A stretch of 15,306 nucleotides of DNA. Origin: CAYJNO01 sp044432885. Its GTDB lineage: Bacteria; Bacillota_I; Bacilli_A; Erysipelotrichales; Erysipelotrichaceae. The notes beneath the pieces were generated by a model that saw only the letters and a list, made by a program, of their open reading frames with translations, searched no databases and was not told where the DNA came from. Of this stretch, positions 1 through 7,120 are shown piece by piece (position 1 is the first letter of the stretch; each line of letters starts with the position of its first letter). Position numbers and translations under genes: made by a program. The stretch spans positions 1 to 15,306 of the forward strand of contig JAWXUG010000023.1 in the NCBI GenBank assembly GCA_044432885.1, written 5' to 3'.

Positions 1-873
1 AAATCCCCTAGTGTAATGGTCTGATTTTCTGCATAAACAACCCCCATCACAGCTACAAGGGTGATTTGTAATAAACAAATTAAATCACTGGTACTCCAAT
101 ACTTTCCTAAAACTTTAATTAGTTCAAAATCATACTCTTTAAAGGATTGATTATACTTATCAAAACGCTTCATTTCAACGCTTTCTGTATTAAAAGCTTT
201 AATCACACGAATCCCGCTTAATACCTCTTGTACATAGGCTGTAAGTTCCCCTTCTGATTCATCAAGCTTACTAAAAACAAGCTGAATCTTTTTAAAGAAT
301 GTAAATNNNNNNNNNNATCATTAATGGCATCAAAATTACTGCAAAAAAAGTGAGTGATGGATTAATTGAAAACAAAATGGTAATGGCTATCGTAGCTAAG
401 GAAATCGATTGGACTAATTCCTGCAGTTGACCTGCAAAAAAACGACGAATAACATCGGTATCACTGGTACATCTTTGTACTAAATCACCTGTTTTAGCTG
501 CTACATGATAGCGATAATCTAAGCGTTGTAAATGATCATATAAATCATTTCTCAGTTGTTCTACTAAGTTTTCACTGTATTTTGTTTGTAAGTAATATCT
601 TGAAAATAAGGCTAAAAATAAAATAAGATTAATACCAATAACTAAAAAGAAAACAATGTGAAAGTGCTCTCTTACATACTCACTCCCACCTGTTACATTG
701 GAAATAAGTTGAATCATTGGATTGGTAATCACTTCTGATAAAATAACATGGTCAATGACAAAACCAATAACCAAGCTTGTTAAAAGTGAAAATAAAGCGG
801 CTGTTACACACGCTATAATTGATAAGAAAATCAATAAATAATTTCCTTTTGCATATTTAAATAAAAATTTCAT
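1..873 (-). CDS. ABC exporter, transmembrane domain (partial, interrupted by assembly gap)
   Basis: N-terminal part of an ABC-type exporter half-transporter; the nucleotide-binding domain lies beyond the window edge. Residues 1-185 show alternating hydrophobic helices (about 13-40, 72-92, 150-185) and the usual cytoplasmic stretch 'LRNDLYDHLQRLDYRYH', typical of the ABC_membrane fold. After the gap the other reading frame continues the same protein: FTFFKKIQL, then ELTAYVQEVLSGIRVIKAF, the conserved coupling region of exporters, then ENQTITLGD at the edge. The start is chosen for a GGGGG Shine-Dalgarno just upstream of ATG at 871-873. The ten Ns at 307-316 put the two halves in different frames, so this is best read as one gene with a misestimated gap. 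It lies 37 nt downstream of the TSCPD gene with a small hairpin between. Substrate unknown; such genes often come as heterodimer pairs. Confidence 0.85.
307..316. other. assembly gap (10 N)
   Basis: Ten unresolved bases inside the ABC exporter gene. Reading through exactly ten gives a stop shortly after the gap (at 292-294), while a shift of one base restores a long ABC-transporter reading frame. A gap of 9 bases would restore the frame and leave four residues between PLM and FTFFKK, which matches the spacing I recall for this family. The run is therefore probably a placeholder of nominal length. Confidence 0.9.
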
Positions 874-892
874 AGCTACCCCCTAAACAAAG

Positions 893-912
893 AAAAACAC
901 CACATGGTGTTT
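893..912 (-). terminator. hairpin after TSCPD gene (weak terminator or attenuator)
   Basis: An inverted repeat AAACACCA / TGGTGTTT (895-902 and 905-912) overlaps the stop codon of the TSCPD gene. On the minus strand it is followed by a T-rich run (TTCTTTGTTT). The stem is short and the T-run is interrupted, so it may only partly reduce transcription into the ABC gene, for which no separate promoter is evident in the 37-nt gap. Confidence 0.45.
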
Positions 913-1159
913 AATCTTGAAAATGCAATTTTAAAGCTTGGGCAATTTGATCTGGACAGGATGTTGGTTTCCCACCGCAACGAACGCCTTCAAAACTTTC
1001 GATTACCTCATGGTAATTTTTTCCTTGTAAAATCCTAGAAATCCCTAGTAAATTACCAGGACATCCACCTGTAATCACTACATTTTTAATGATGTCACCT
1101 TCTACTTCAAACTTCATTTTTGACGAGCATACGCCCTTTGGTGTATATTCAAAATTCAT
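911..1159 (-). CDS. TSCPD domain-containing protein (TIGR03905-type), 82 aa
   Basis: A small single-domain TSCPD protein of 82 residues, close to the roughly 80 aa usual for this stand-alone family. Visible signatures are GVCSSKM near the start, GGCPGNLLGI at 31-40, and the C-terminal RCGGKPTSCPDQ with the family-naming TSCPD-type motif. Several conserved cysteines (11, 33, 61, 68) suggest metal or redox chemistry. The domain also occurs as a C-terminal extension of some ribonucleotide reductases, but the free-standing form has no established function. A longer in-frame start overlapping ktrA exists, but the ATG at 1157-1159 has an AAAGGATG ribosome-binding site and matches the family length. 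It lies 13 nt after ktrA, so it is probably co-transcribed with ktrBA. Confidence 0.85.
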   Translation of the reverse strand: MNFEYTPKGVCSSKMKFEVEGDIIKNVVITGGCPGNLLGISRILQGKNYHEVIESFEGVRCGGKPTSCPDQIAQALKLHFQD

Positions 1160-1172
1160 ACTTACATCCTTT

Positions 1173-1841
1173 CTAATCCGTAATTTCATCAAACTTTTTA
1201 AATAATTCATTGTCCGCAATCACAACTAATATATCACTAAGCTTGATTTTATAATCTGCACCTGGAGAAATTGATAAATGATCCTTAGGACCTTTTCTGA
1301 TGCCAATAATATTGATTCCAAATCGTGCTCTTAAATTAAGTTCCACAAGTGAATGACCCACCCATGAGGTAGGAGCTACCACTTCTAAAATGCTATATTC
1401 TTCATCTAAATCGATTAATTCTAAAATGTTGGTAGAAACAATTTGCTTCGCAACTCTTTCTCCCATTTCTTTTTCAGGACGAATACAGCGATCTGCCCCA
1501 ACTTTTTCTAAAACAAGTTTGTATTTTTTATTTTTTGCTTTAGCAAGTACATAGGGTACTCCTAATTCTTTTAAGTTCATAATCGCCATGATACTTTCTT
1601 CAAGATGTGAGCCAGTAGCAACAATCGCAACATCACATTCCCCTGCACCAATCGCACGCAATTGATCGATATCCGTAAAATCTGCTTTGATTGCTTCTGT
1701 TACGACATCAGAAATACGTTCTACACATGTCATATCTTTGTCGACCGCTATAACATCATGATTAAATGATGAAAGTTTGGTCGCAATCGTTGATCCGAAA
1801 ATTCCTAAACCTAAAACACAATATGTTTTTCTTTGACTCAT
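1173..1841 (-). CDS. ktrA: Ktr/Trk potassium uptake regulatory subunit (RCK protein KtrA)
   Basis: Cytoplasmic gating ring subunit of a Ktr-type K+ uptake system. The 222 residues match the usual KtrA size and layout: an N-terminal RCK_N Rossmann domain (about 5-130) and a C-terminal RCK_C domain (about 140-220). The nucleotide-binding glycine motif GLGIFG is at 11-16 and the acidic residue ending strand 2 is in IAVDKD (about 31-36). In the family, ATP/ADP or NAD(H) binding at RCK_N opens or closes the membrane subunit, and in several Firmicutes RCK_C binds c-di-AMP; that last point is family knowledge, not visible here. Its ATG is 5 nt after the ktrB stop, and its ribosome-binding site (GGGGTAAGG) lies within the end of ktrB, so the two are translationally linked. 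Confidence 0.95.
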   Translation of the reverse strand: MSQRKTYCVLGLGIFGSTIATKLSSFNHDVIAVDKDMTCVERISDVVTEAIKADFTDIDQLRAIGAGECDVAIVATGSHLEESIMAIMNLKELGVPYVLAKAKNKKYKLVLEKVGADRCIRPEKEMGERVAKQIVSTNILELIDLDEEYSILEVVAPTSWVGHSLVELNLRARFGINIIGIRKGPKDHLSISPGADYKIKLSDILVVIADNELFKKFDEITD

Positions 1842-1846
1842 ATACC

Positions 1847-3241
1847 TTACCCCACTAATATTTCAGCTTTTGGATATTCCACTGAATTTATTCTTTTTTT
1901 AGATTGTCGTACCAATGAAACAAACAATGCAATCGCACCTACACGGCCTGTAAACATCAATACAATAATAATCAATTTTCCTACAGTATTCAGCATTGGT
2001 GTAATTCCTGTTGAAAGCCCCACTGTACCAAATGCACTAAAGGCTTCAAAAATAAGATCCATTAACTCAATATGCCCTTGCGATAAACATAATAATATAA
2101 TACCACAAAAAGCAACAAAAAATGAATATAAAACAATGACAAAGCATTTATCAACCTGTGCCCCTTGAATCTCACGTTTCATCAAGGTTAAATGATCGTT
2201 ATTTCTAAACTTTTTCATAACATAAAAGACAATCACAAAGACCGTTGTTGTTTTGACCCCACCAGCTGTACCACCAGGGGAGCCTCCAATAAACATATAG
2301 ATACACATAATCAATAAGGTTGCCCTATTTAACAGACCATAATTAATCGTTGAAAATCCAGCTGTTCTAAGGGTTGTTGCATTAAATGCCGCTGCCTGTA
2401 TTTGATCATACAAAGATAAACCACCCAAGGTATTAGGATTCAAGACTTCAATTGTATAAATAATAATAAAGGCTGACACTAACAAAAATACACTTGAAAC
2501 TAAGACCACTTTAGTATGTAATAATAAATGATCAAAGAATTTCCTAAACGGCCATCTTTGTTTAATCGCCTCTGTTAGGTTCGCTCTTAAATCAATCCAT
2601 ACAGTAAATCCCAAACCACCTGTTATAATTAAAAACATGACCGTATAATTAACAAGTGGATTATGTACATATTGAATCAATGAGGAAGAACCGAATAAGT
2701 CAATCCCTGCATTACAAAAGGCTGAAACCGATAAAAATAAAGCATGATATAAACCACCCAACACACCATAGGTAGGAATCATTTCAAAGGATAATAAAAA
2801 CATCCCAATCCCTTCAAACAACATTGTATATTTAATGATATGAATTAAAAATTTACCGACATCACTCACATCAATTTTATTAACTGCATCCCTTAAAATC
2901 GTCTTTTCACGATAAGCAAGTTTCTTTTTAAATAAAGTAATCATAACGGCCACAATTGACATCAAACCTAATCCACCAATTTGAATAAGACATAAAATAA
3001 CCAATTGTCCAAATAATGAATAAGAATCTACCGCAACTACCGTCATCAACCCAGTAACACAGGTTGCGCTGGTTGCAGTAAACAGATTATCTATAAATGA
3101 AACATGAATCCCATTTTTTGCAAAAGGCAATGAAAGCAGAATCGTTCCAATTAATATAACAAGCACAAAACTAAGTACAATTAATCTAGTAGCCCCAAGA
3201 TTACGTATTAATTTATCTTTTAAATGTTTATAAGAAAACAT
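1847..3241 (-). CDS. ktrB: Ktr/Trk-type potassium channel membrane subunit (KtrB)
   Basis: Integral membrane K+ (often Na+-coupled) translocating subunit of the TrkH/TrkG/KtrB superfamily, 464 residues. The four pore-loop filter regions are visible, each with its key glycine: ATCVTGL (G64), FCNAGID (G179), LRTAGFST (G295) and FGTVGLSTG (G408). The glycine/serine-rich loop GGSPGGTAGG (319-328) corresponds to the intramembrane gate segment. The C-terminus ends in YP..EILVG, as in KtrB proteins. Adjacent ATGs at 3242-3244 and 3239-3241 follow a GGGGGAAAG ribosome-binding site; the inner one has the better spacing. A longer frame upstream to 3280 is not used because it would lie over the promoter and lacks similarity. 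KtrA follows after 5 nt, giving a complete KtrAB system. Confidence 0.95.
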   Translation of the reverse strand: MFSYKHLKDKLIRNLGATRLIVLSFVLVILIGTILLSLPFAKNGIHVSFIDNLFTATSATCVTGLMTVVAVDSYSLFGQLVILCLIQIGGLGLMSIVAVMITLFKKKLAYREKTILRDAVNKIDVSDVGKFLIHIIKYTMLFEGIGMFLLSFEMIPTYGVLGGLYHALFLSVSAFCNAGIDLFGSSSLIQYVHNPLVNYTVMFLIITGGLGFTVWIDLRANLTEAIKQRWPFRKFFDHLLLHTKVVLVSSVFLLVSAFIIIYTIEVLNPNTLGGLSLYDQIQAAAFNATTLRTAGFSTINYGLLNRATLLIMCIYMFIGGSPGGTAGGVKTTTVFVIVFYVMKKFRNNDHLTLMKREIQGAQVDKCFVIVLYSFFVAFCGIILLCLSQGHIELMDLIFEAFSAFGTVGLSTGITPMLNTVGKLIIIVLMFTGRVGAIALFVSLVRQSKKRINSVEYPKAEILVG

Positions 3242-3268
3242 CATCTTTCCCCCATCTATAATATATAT

Positions 3269-3296
3269 ATAATAAAACAATAAAATAAATATTCAA
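3269..3296 (-). promoter_or_regulatory. likely promoter of ktrB-ktrA operon
   Basis: On the minus strand, TTGAAT (3291-3296) and TATTAT (3269-3274) are separated by 16 nt. They match the housekeeping consensus at 4/6 and 5/6 positions and lie about 25 nt upstream of the ribosome-binding site. The region is very AT-rich, so chance matches are likely. Confidence 0.4.
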
Positions 3297-3413
3297 TACT
3301 TTTTATTAAAATTGACATGACAAGCTATCCTATGATTTGAAGTTTATAAAAAATCTTTTTAATGTATACTTATAATAGAAGCATTTAATAATACGGTACT
3401 TACAGGAGGCACT

Positions 3414-4172
3414 ATGAAAAAAGGACTTGTATCCGTTACATTTAGAAAATTAGAACCAGAAGAAATCATCCAATTAGTCAAAGAAACAGGATTAGATGGC
3501 ATTGAGTGGGGAAGCGACATCCATGTTCCTGTAGGAAACATTGAAAAAGCAGCGCATATAGCCAACCTTATGCAAGCCAATGGACTTGAAACAATCTCTT
3601 ATGGCTCATATTATCGAGTAGGTGAAAGTGACAACTTTCAATTAATCATTGATACTGCAAAATCTTTAAAAACCACCAATATACGCGTATGGGCTGGCAG
3701 AAAAAATCATGATCAGTTTACTCCCCTAGAAAAACAAGCACTTATAAATGATGCCAAAAGAATTTGTGAAATGGCGAAAGAAGCATCAATGAGTATTTCT
3801 TTTGAATATCATGGGAAAACTTACACCAATACCCATGCTTCAACTATAGACCTTCTTTCTGAGATCAACATGGAAAATAACTATTCTTATTGGCAACCTT
3901 TATCCAATGCAAGTGAGAAAGAAAAAATGGAAAATGTTAAACAATTATATCAAGATAAAAAACTAATGAATATTCACATTTTTCATTGGGATGAAAACAA
4001 CCATCCATTTTTACTAAGTGAGGGTAAAGAATTATGGGCAAACCGTTTAAAAGATATAAACTGCAATGCCCTATTGATTGAATTCGTAAAAGAAGATTCT
4101 ATTGAAAACTTCTATAAAGATGCCCAAACTTTAAATGAGCTTGTTATTCAACACCAAAACATAAATAAATAA
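3414..4172 (+). CDS. sugar phosphate isomerase/epimerase-like TIM-barrel protein
   Basis: A 252-residue protein of the AP endonuclease 2 / xylose isomerase-like TIM-barrel superfamily. These are soluble metal-dependent enzymes that commonly interconvert ketoses, keto-inositols or related sugar acids. Features seen: the first strand 'GLVSVTFRKL', DGIEWGSDIHV (28-38) on strand 2, candidate metal ligands E131 (SFEYHG), H188/H191 (IHIFHW) and E223 (LLIEFV), and the YWQP motif at 159-162 found in this family. An excellent AGGAGG ribosome-binding site (3404-3409) sits 4 nt before the ATG. The substrate cannot be told: no sugar transporter or kinase is next to it. It stands alone, divergent from ktrBA, with a TATAAT at 3371-3376 but no convincing -35. 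Confidence 0.85.
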   Translation: MKKGLVSVTFRKLEPEEIIQLVKETGLDGIEWGSDIHVPVGNIEKAAHIANLMQANGLETISYGSYYRVGESDNFQLIIDTAKSLKTTNIRVWAGRKNHDQFTPLEKQALINDAKRICEMAKEASMSISFEYHGKTYTNTHASTIDLLSEINMENNYSYWQPLSNASEKEKMENVKQLYQDKKLMNIHIFHWDENNHPFLLSEGKELWANRLKDINCNALLIEFVKEDSIENFYKDAQTLNELVIQHQNINK

Positions 4173-4202
4173 GCTAAAACAACTATAAAAAACAACACTT
4201 TA

Positions 4203-4236
4203 ATACGATATATATACGATATTCAACAAATACGAT
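4203..4236 (+). repeat. three direct copies of ATACGAT
   Basis: ATACGAT occurs at 4203-4209, 4214-4220 and 4230-4236 in the gap before deaD, 30 nt upstream of its -35 box. The spacing is uneven (11 and 16 nt). It could be a regulator binding cluster or chance in an AT-rich spacer. No terminator was recognised for the upstream epimerase gene in this gap. Confidence 0.4.
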
Positions 4237-4265
4237 TCTTAATCAATGATTCCTCATTAATAAAA

Positions 4266-4294
4266 TTGCTATTTATATAAATTAATGGTATGAT
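4266..4294 (+). promoter_or_regulatory. promoter of deaD
   Basis: TTGCTA (4266-4271), a 17-nt spacer, and TATGAT (4289-4294) preceded by TGG, which gives an extended -10. The start point would be near 4301, leaving a leader of about 25 nt before the ATG at 4326. Confidence 0.6.
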
Positions 4295-4325
4295 ACCAAG
4301 GCTATATAAAGAAAGCGAGAAATAA

Positions 4326-6053
4326 ATGAAATTTAACGAATTACCATTATCAAAAGAAATCCTAAGGGCAATCGATGAAATAGGTTATCAAGAAGCAACC
4401 TATATTCAAAGTGCATGTATTCCTACGATTTTAAACGGTGGAGATGTAATCGGTCAATCTCAAACTGGAACAGGAAAAACAGCAGCATTTTCGATTCCTC
4501 TTATTGAAAAGATCGAAAATCATAAATCCAAAAAACCAAAAGCAATTATTTTAACCCCTACTCGTGAGTTAGCTTTACAAGTTACTCAAGAAATCAGAAA
4601 ATTTTCTAAATACAAAGAAGGCATTAAAGTCGTAACAATTTACGGTGGTGCCCCTATCCAAAAACAAATTAGTGAACTAAAAGGAAGTACAGCAATTGTT
4701 GTTGGGACTCCAGGACGTGTATTAGATCATATTAAACGTAAAACTTTACGTCTTGATGAATGTGAAACCATCATTTTAGATGAAGCAGATGAAATGTTAA
4801 ATATGGGCTTTAGAGAAGATATCGAGTCCGTTATTCAAGAAATGAATCCAGAACATCAAACAGTATTATTTAGTGCTACGATGCCTAAAGCGATTCTTGA
4901 AATTACTCATTTGTATCAAACAAATCCTGTTCATATCAAAACACCAATTAGTGAAATTAGTGCAAGTAAGATTGAACAATGCTATTACGAAGTAAATCAA
5001 TCAGACAAAAGAAAAGCCTTAATTCAATTAATGCAAGTTTATCCTTATTCATTAGCAATGGTTTTCTGTAATACGAAAAAGATGGTTGATGATTTAACCC
5101 AAGAATTAGTTGGACGTGGATATGCTGCTTGTGCCATTCATGGAGACATGAAACAAGAAATGCGTTTGCAAGTTTTAGACAAGTTCAAACAAAGAAAAAT
5201 TAATATCCTCATCGCAACCGATGTTGCAGCAAGAGGAATTGATGTTGACAGCATGGATATCGTATTTAACTTTGACTTCCCTCAAGAAGATGAATATTAC
5301 ATTCACCGTATCGGAAGAACAGGACGTGCTGGAAAAGACGGGGTTGCGGTTACCTTAATCACACCACGCCAAAGACATTTAATCCGCAATATTGAATATA
5401 AAACAAAAGCAAAAATGATTAAAAAAGAATTACCTAAGGGTGAAGAAATCAGAAAGATGCGTTTGGATCAATTACGTGTTGAAATCGAAGAAAGCATGAG
5501 CAAACAAGTACCAGAAGAAATTTCATACATGTTGTATGAAATGACGACTGATGGCTTTAGTTACCAAGATATTGCCGAAACTTTAATGCATCGTGTATTA
5601 GGAAATGAAATCTTTGAAGAAATCAAATCTCCTAAAAAATCAAATAGTCTTGTCGTAACACATAAATCAATGGCTACGATTACCTTAGATGTTGGACGTA
5701 AACATGAAGTACAACCAGCACACATTGTATCTGCTGTTGCTGAAGCAAGTGGTATTAGTGGAAGAGATATTGGGAAAATTAAAATCTATGAAAAAGAATC
5801 AACCGTAGAAATTCCAGAACAATTCCTAAATGAAATCACTACTGCCCTTTTAAACACAACCATTAAAGGGTATGAAATCCATATTAGCACAGGAAAAAAC
5901 TATGGACGTTTAGAAAAGAAACGCAGAGATGATAAACGTGGTAATAACTACGGAAGAAAATCAGATGATCGCAAGTCTGATGGAAGAAGAGATCGTAAGA
6001 AATCAGATTCTAAAGATGGACGTAGAAAACCAAGAAAGAAAAAAGAAGATTAA
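4326..6053 (+). CDS. deaD: DEAD-box ATP-dependent RNA helicase, DeaD/CsdA type
   Basis: Unwinds or remodels structured RNA; relatives act in ribosome assembly, mRNA decay and cold adaptation. The helicase core (1-360) has every motif: Q motif (GYQEATYIQ, 20-28), motif I QTGTGKT (46-52), PTREL (78-82), TPGR (128-131), DEAD (152-155), SAT (183-185), ATDVAARGID (297-306) and HRIGRTGR (327-334). After a helical linker/dimerisation-like region (about 370-430), residues about 447-520 resemble the DbpA RNA-binding fold (VTHKSMATITLDVG...). The last 50 residues are a basic tail rich in Arg, Lys, Asp and Gly, probably a disordered RNA-binding arm. The DbpA-like domain plus tail favours DeaD/CsdA over a minimal helicase; CshA is an alternative name. 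The ribosome-binding site is weak (GAAAGCGAG). Monocistronic, with its own promoter and terminator. Confidence 0.93.
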   Translation: MKFNELPLSKEILRAIDEIGYQEATYIQSACIPTILNGGDVIGQSQTGTGKTAAFSIPLIEKIENHKSKKPKAIILTPTRELALQVTQEIRKFSKYKEGIKVVTIYGGAPIQKQISELKGSTAIVVGTPGRVLDHIKRKTLRLDECETIILDEADEMLNMGFREDIESVIQEMNPEHQTVLFSATMPKAILEITHLYQTNPVHIKTPISEISASKIEQCYYEVNQSDKRKALIQLMQVYPYSLAMVFCNTKKMVDDLTQELVGRGYAACAIHGDMKQEMRLQVLDKFKQRKINILIATDVAARGIDVDSMDIVFNFDFPQEDEYYIHRIGRTGRAGKDGVAVTLITPRQRHLIRNIEYKTKAKMIKKELPKGEEIRKMRLDQLRVEIEESMSKQVPEEISYMLYEMTTDGFSYQDIAETLMHRVLGNEIFEEIKSPKKSNSLVVTHKSMATITLDVGRKHEVQPAHIVSAVAEASGISGRDIGKIKIYEKESTVEIPEQFLNEITTALLNTTIKGYEIHISTGKNYGRLEKKRRDDKRGNNYGRKSDDRKSDGRRDRKKSDSKDGRRKPRKKKED

Positions 6054-6069
6054 AAAAGACTCGTCAATT

Positions 6070-6103
6070 ATGGTCAGTGGTCACAAGGACACTTTATGAC
6101 CAT
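6070..6103 (+). other. imperfect stem-loop in the deaD 3' region
   Basis: ATGGTCA (6070-6076) pairs with TGACCAT (6097-6103), and inner bases GTG/CAC (6077-6079 with 6090-6092) can extend the stem. There is no T-run after it, so it is not itself a terminator. It lies between the deaD stop and the strong terminator, so it would sit in the deaD 3' UTR. Confidence 0.4.
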
Positions 6104-6122
6104 CTCTAAAGATTATTGTATT

Positions 6123-6156
6123 AGGCAGACAGTTTCGGCTGCCTGCCTTTTCTTTT
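6123..6156 (+). terminator. rho-independent terminator of deaD
   Basis: A GC-rich hairpin AGGCAG-A-CAG / CTG-C-CTGCCT (6123-6132 with 6139-6148, one A.C mismatch, loop TTTCGG) is followed by TTTCTTTT. It is oriented for the plus strand. Confidence 0.85.
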
Positions 6157-6158
6157 GC

Positions 6159-6530
6159 CTACATTACCAATAATACATCATGCTGCTCGATAATTTCATC
6201 AGTGTCAATTTTACAGAATTCCTCAATCAGTTCAATAACAACCTCTTTCATGACATCAAGTTCTTTTTGCAGCTTGTTGATGCTACCTCTTGTTTCCACA
6301 GTGTTTTTATCGTTTATATGGTTTTGCAAATAAGTCTTCACCTTACCTTGCAAAGTGACTTAGCAGCTTGATGTCATCTAAGATAATTTTATCTAATATG
6401 TTCTGCCTTAAATAATGTAAACTACATTCCTCTTTGCCAAATCGCTTGTAAGTGAAACACATAAAATTTGTTTGCTTTTAGCTATTGTATGCACATGATG
6501 TAGATTTAACATTTTACCACAATCAACACA
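6159..6530 (-). pseudogene. decayed C-terminal remnant of a large serine recombinase
   Basis: Three pieces in successive minus-strand frames line up with the C-terminal region of TnpX/TndX-type transposon recombinases. First, 6459-6530: FCVDCGKM and HTIAKSK, the start of the recombinase zinc ribbon (CxxC). Second, 6346-6453: TYKRFGKEECS, then ILDKIILDDIKLLSHFAR up to a stop codon. Third, 6159-6353: KVKTYLQNHINDKNTVETRG and INKLQKELDVM, the following coiled coil. At least two frameshifts and stops separate them, and the N-terminal catalytic serine domain and recombinase domain are absent, so it cannot encode an active enzyme. The last 30 residues (after KELDVM) no longer look like the family. 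The first piece overlaps the 3' end of the neighbouring membrane-protein gene in another frame. Similarity is from memory of the family; a protein search would settle it. Confidence 0.8.
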
Positions 6531-6991
6531 GAAGATAACGCCATAATCGTTCCAAGTATGGTTCCAATCACTGCACCACGCACATGGTGATTAATCTTAC
6601 GATATTCATCAACCATATCTTCAGTGCCTTTAATGATTGATTTTTTACTATGGCAAAATATGATTATATCTAATACGATCAAATCATAGATATTAACCAC
6701 AAAGAAAATCATAAATGTATGATAAAATGCTGAACTAAAGCTTCTTGCATTAGAAAAATATGCAATGAGCGCTAGTGAGAAGACTGAAATGATGGCTGCT
6801 AGTATTTTTCTTAATACATGTTTTTGATGTTCCTGTTCAAATAAATCTTTATACTGAGGCAAAGACTTTACCCTTTCCTTAATCGCTGGTGGATATGAAG
6901 CAATTTGATTTAAAGGATTTTTATATAAAGGTGGCATAATTAATACTGTAAATAATATACATGCAACCATTGATTCAACAAATAACAACAT
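6506..6991 (-). CDS. small four-helix membrane protein, function unknown
   Basis: 161 residues with four predicted membrane helices (about 5-22, 62-79, 88-112, 137-159). The loop after helix 1 reads 'PLYKNPLNQIASYPPAIKERV' up to residue 41; the loop after helix 3 has KGTEDMVDEYRK (121-132). The pattern 'YKNP...YPPAI' and 'GTE.M...Y' recalls a Firmicute family of uncharacterised membrane proteins; no enzymatic motif is seen. The start at 6989-6991 follows GGGGTAGGAAAG. It is a single gene with a very strong promoter that overlaps a palindrome, suggesting tight repression. Its last residues share sequence with the recombinase remnant in another frame, so its C-terminus may have been altered by the insertion or deletion that left the remnant. 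No terminator was recognised. Confidence 0.75.
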   Translation of the reverse strand: MLLFVESMVACILFTVLIMPPLYKNPLNQIASYPPAIKERVKSLPQYKDLFEQEHQKHVLRKILAAIISVFSLALIAYFSNARSFSSAFYHTFMIFFVVNIYDLIVLDIIIFCHSKKSIIKGTEDMVDEYRKINHHVRGAVIGTILGTIMALSSVLIVVKC

Positions 6992-7028
6992 CTTTCCTAC
7001 CCCTCATTATCTTTAGCAATTTAATTAA

Positions 7029-7044
7029 GTTAGTATATGCTAAC
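7029..7044. promoter_or_regulatory. palindromic operator over the -10 of the membrane gene
   Basis: The 16-bp near-perfect palindrome GTTAGTATATGCTAAC (one mismatched pair at the inner positions) covers the -10 box. The form GTTAG-N6-CTAAC is what a dimeric TetR-, PadR- or MarR-type repressor would bind. No regulator gene is found next to it in this window. Confidence 0.6.
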
Positions 7045-7060
7045 ACGCATTTAATGTCAA
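7032..7060 (-). promoter_or_regulatory. strong promoter of the small membrane protein gene
   Basis: Minus-strand TTGACA (7055-7060), exactly 17 nt, then TATACT (7032-7037). This is a perfect -35, a 5/6 -10 and optimal spacing. The leader would be about 35 nt, with a good ribosome-binding site. Confidence 0.75.
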
Positions 7061-7091
7061 GAAGGGAAGATTGAACAAATTGTAGTCTACG

Positions 7092-7120
7092 AAAAAAAAT
7101 AAACCCTTTCGGATTTATTT
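7092..7120 (-). terminator. rho-independent terminator of the radical SAM / GTPase-NYN operon
   Basis: On the minus strand AAATAAATCC and GGGTTTATTT pair around a GAAA loop (7097-7106 with 7111-7120, one T.G pair), followed by a run of T. The stop codon of the GTPase-NYN gene is inside the stem. Confidence 0.75.

Noticed and set aside
1160..1219. N-terminal extension of the TSCPD protein by 20 residues
   Set aside because: It overlaps the end of ktrA; the inner ATG with AAAGGATG gives the normal family length.
1833..2168. Plus-strand open frame of 111 codons inside ktrB
   Set aside because: Antisense shadow of a well-supported gene, without ribosome-binding site or recognisable domains.
3312..3317. 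TTGACA as -35 of the epimerase gene
   Set aside because: No -10 box at 16-18 nt; the nearest TATGAT is only 13 nt away and TATAAT at 3371 is too far.
6159..6353. Independent 64-residue gene with a TTG start
   Set aside because: Its middle (NDKNTVETRG, INKLQKELDVM) continues the recombinase remnant found in the neighbouring frames, it has no good ribosome-binding site, and it is better explained as a pseudogene fragment.
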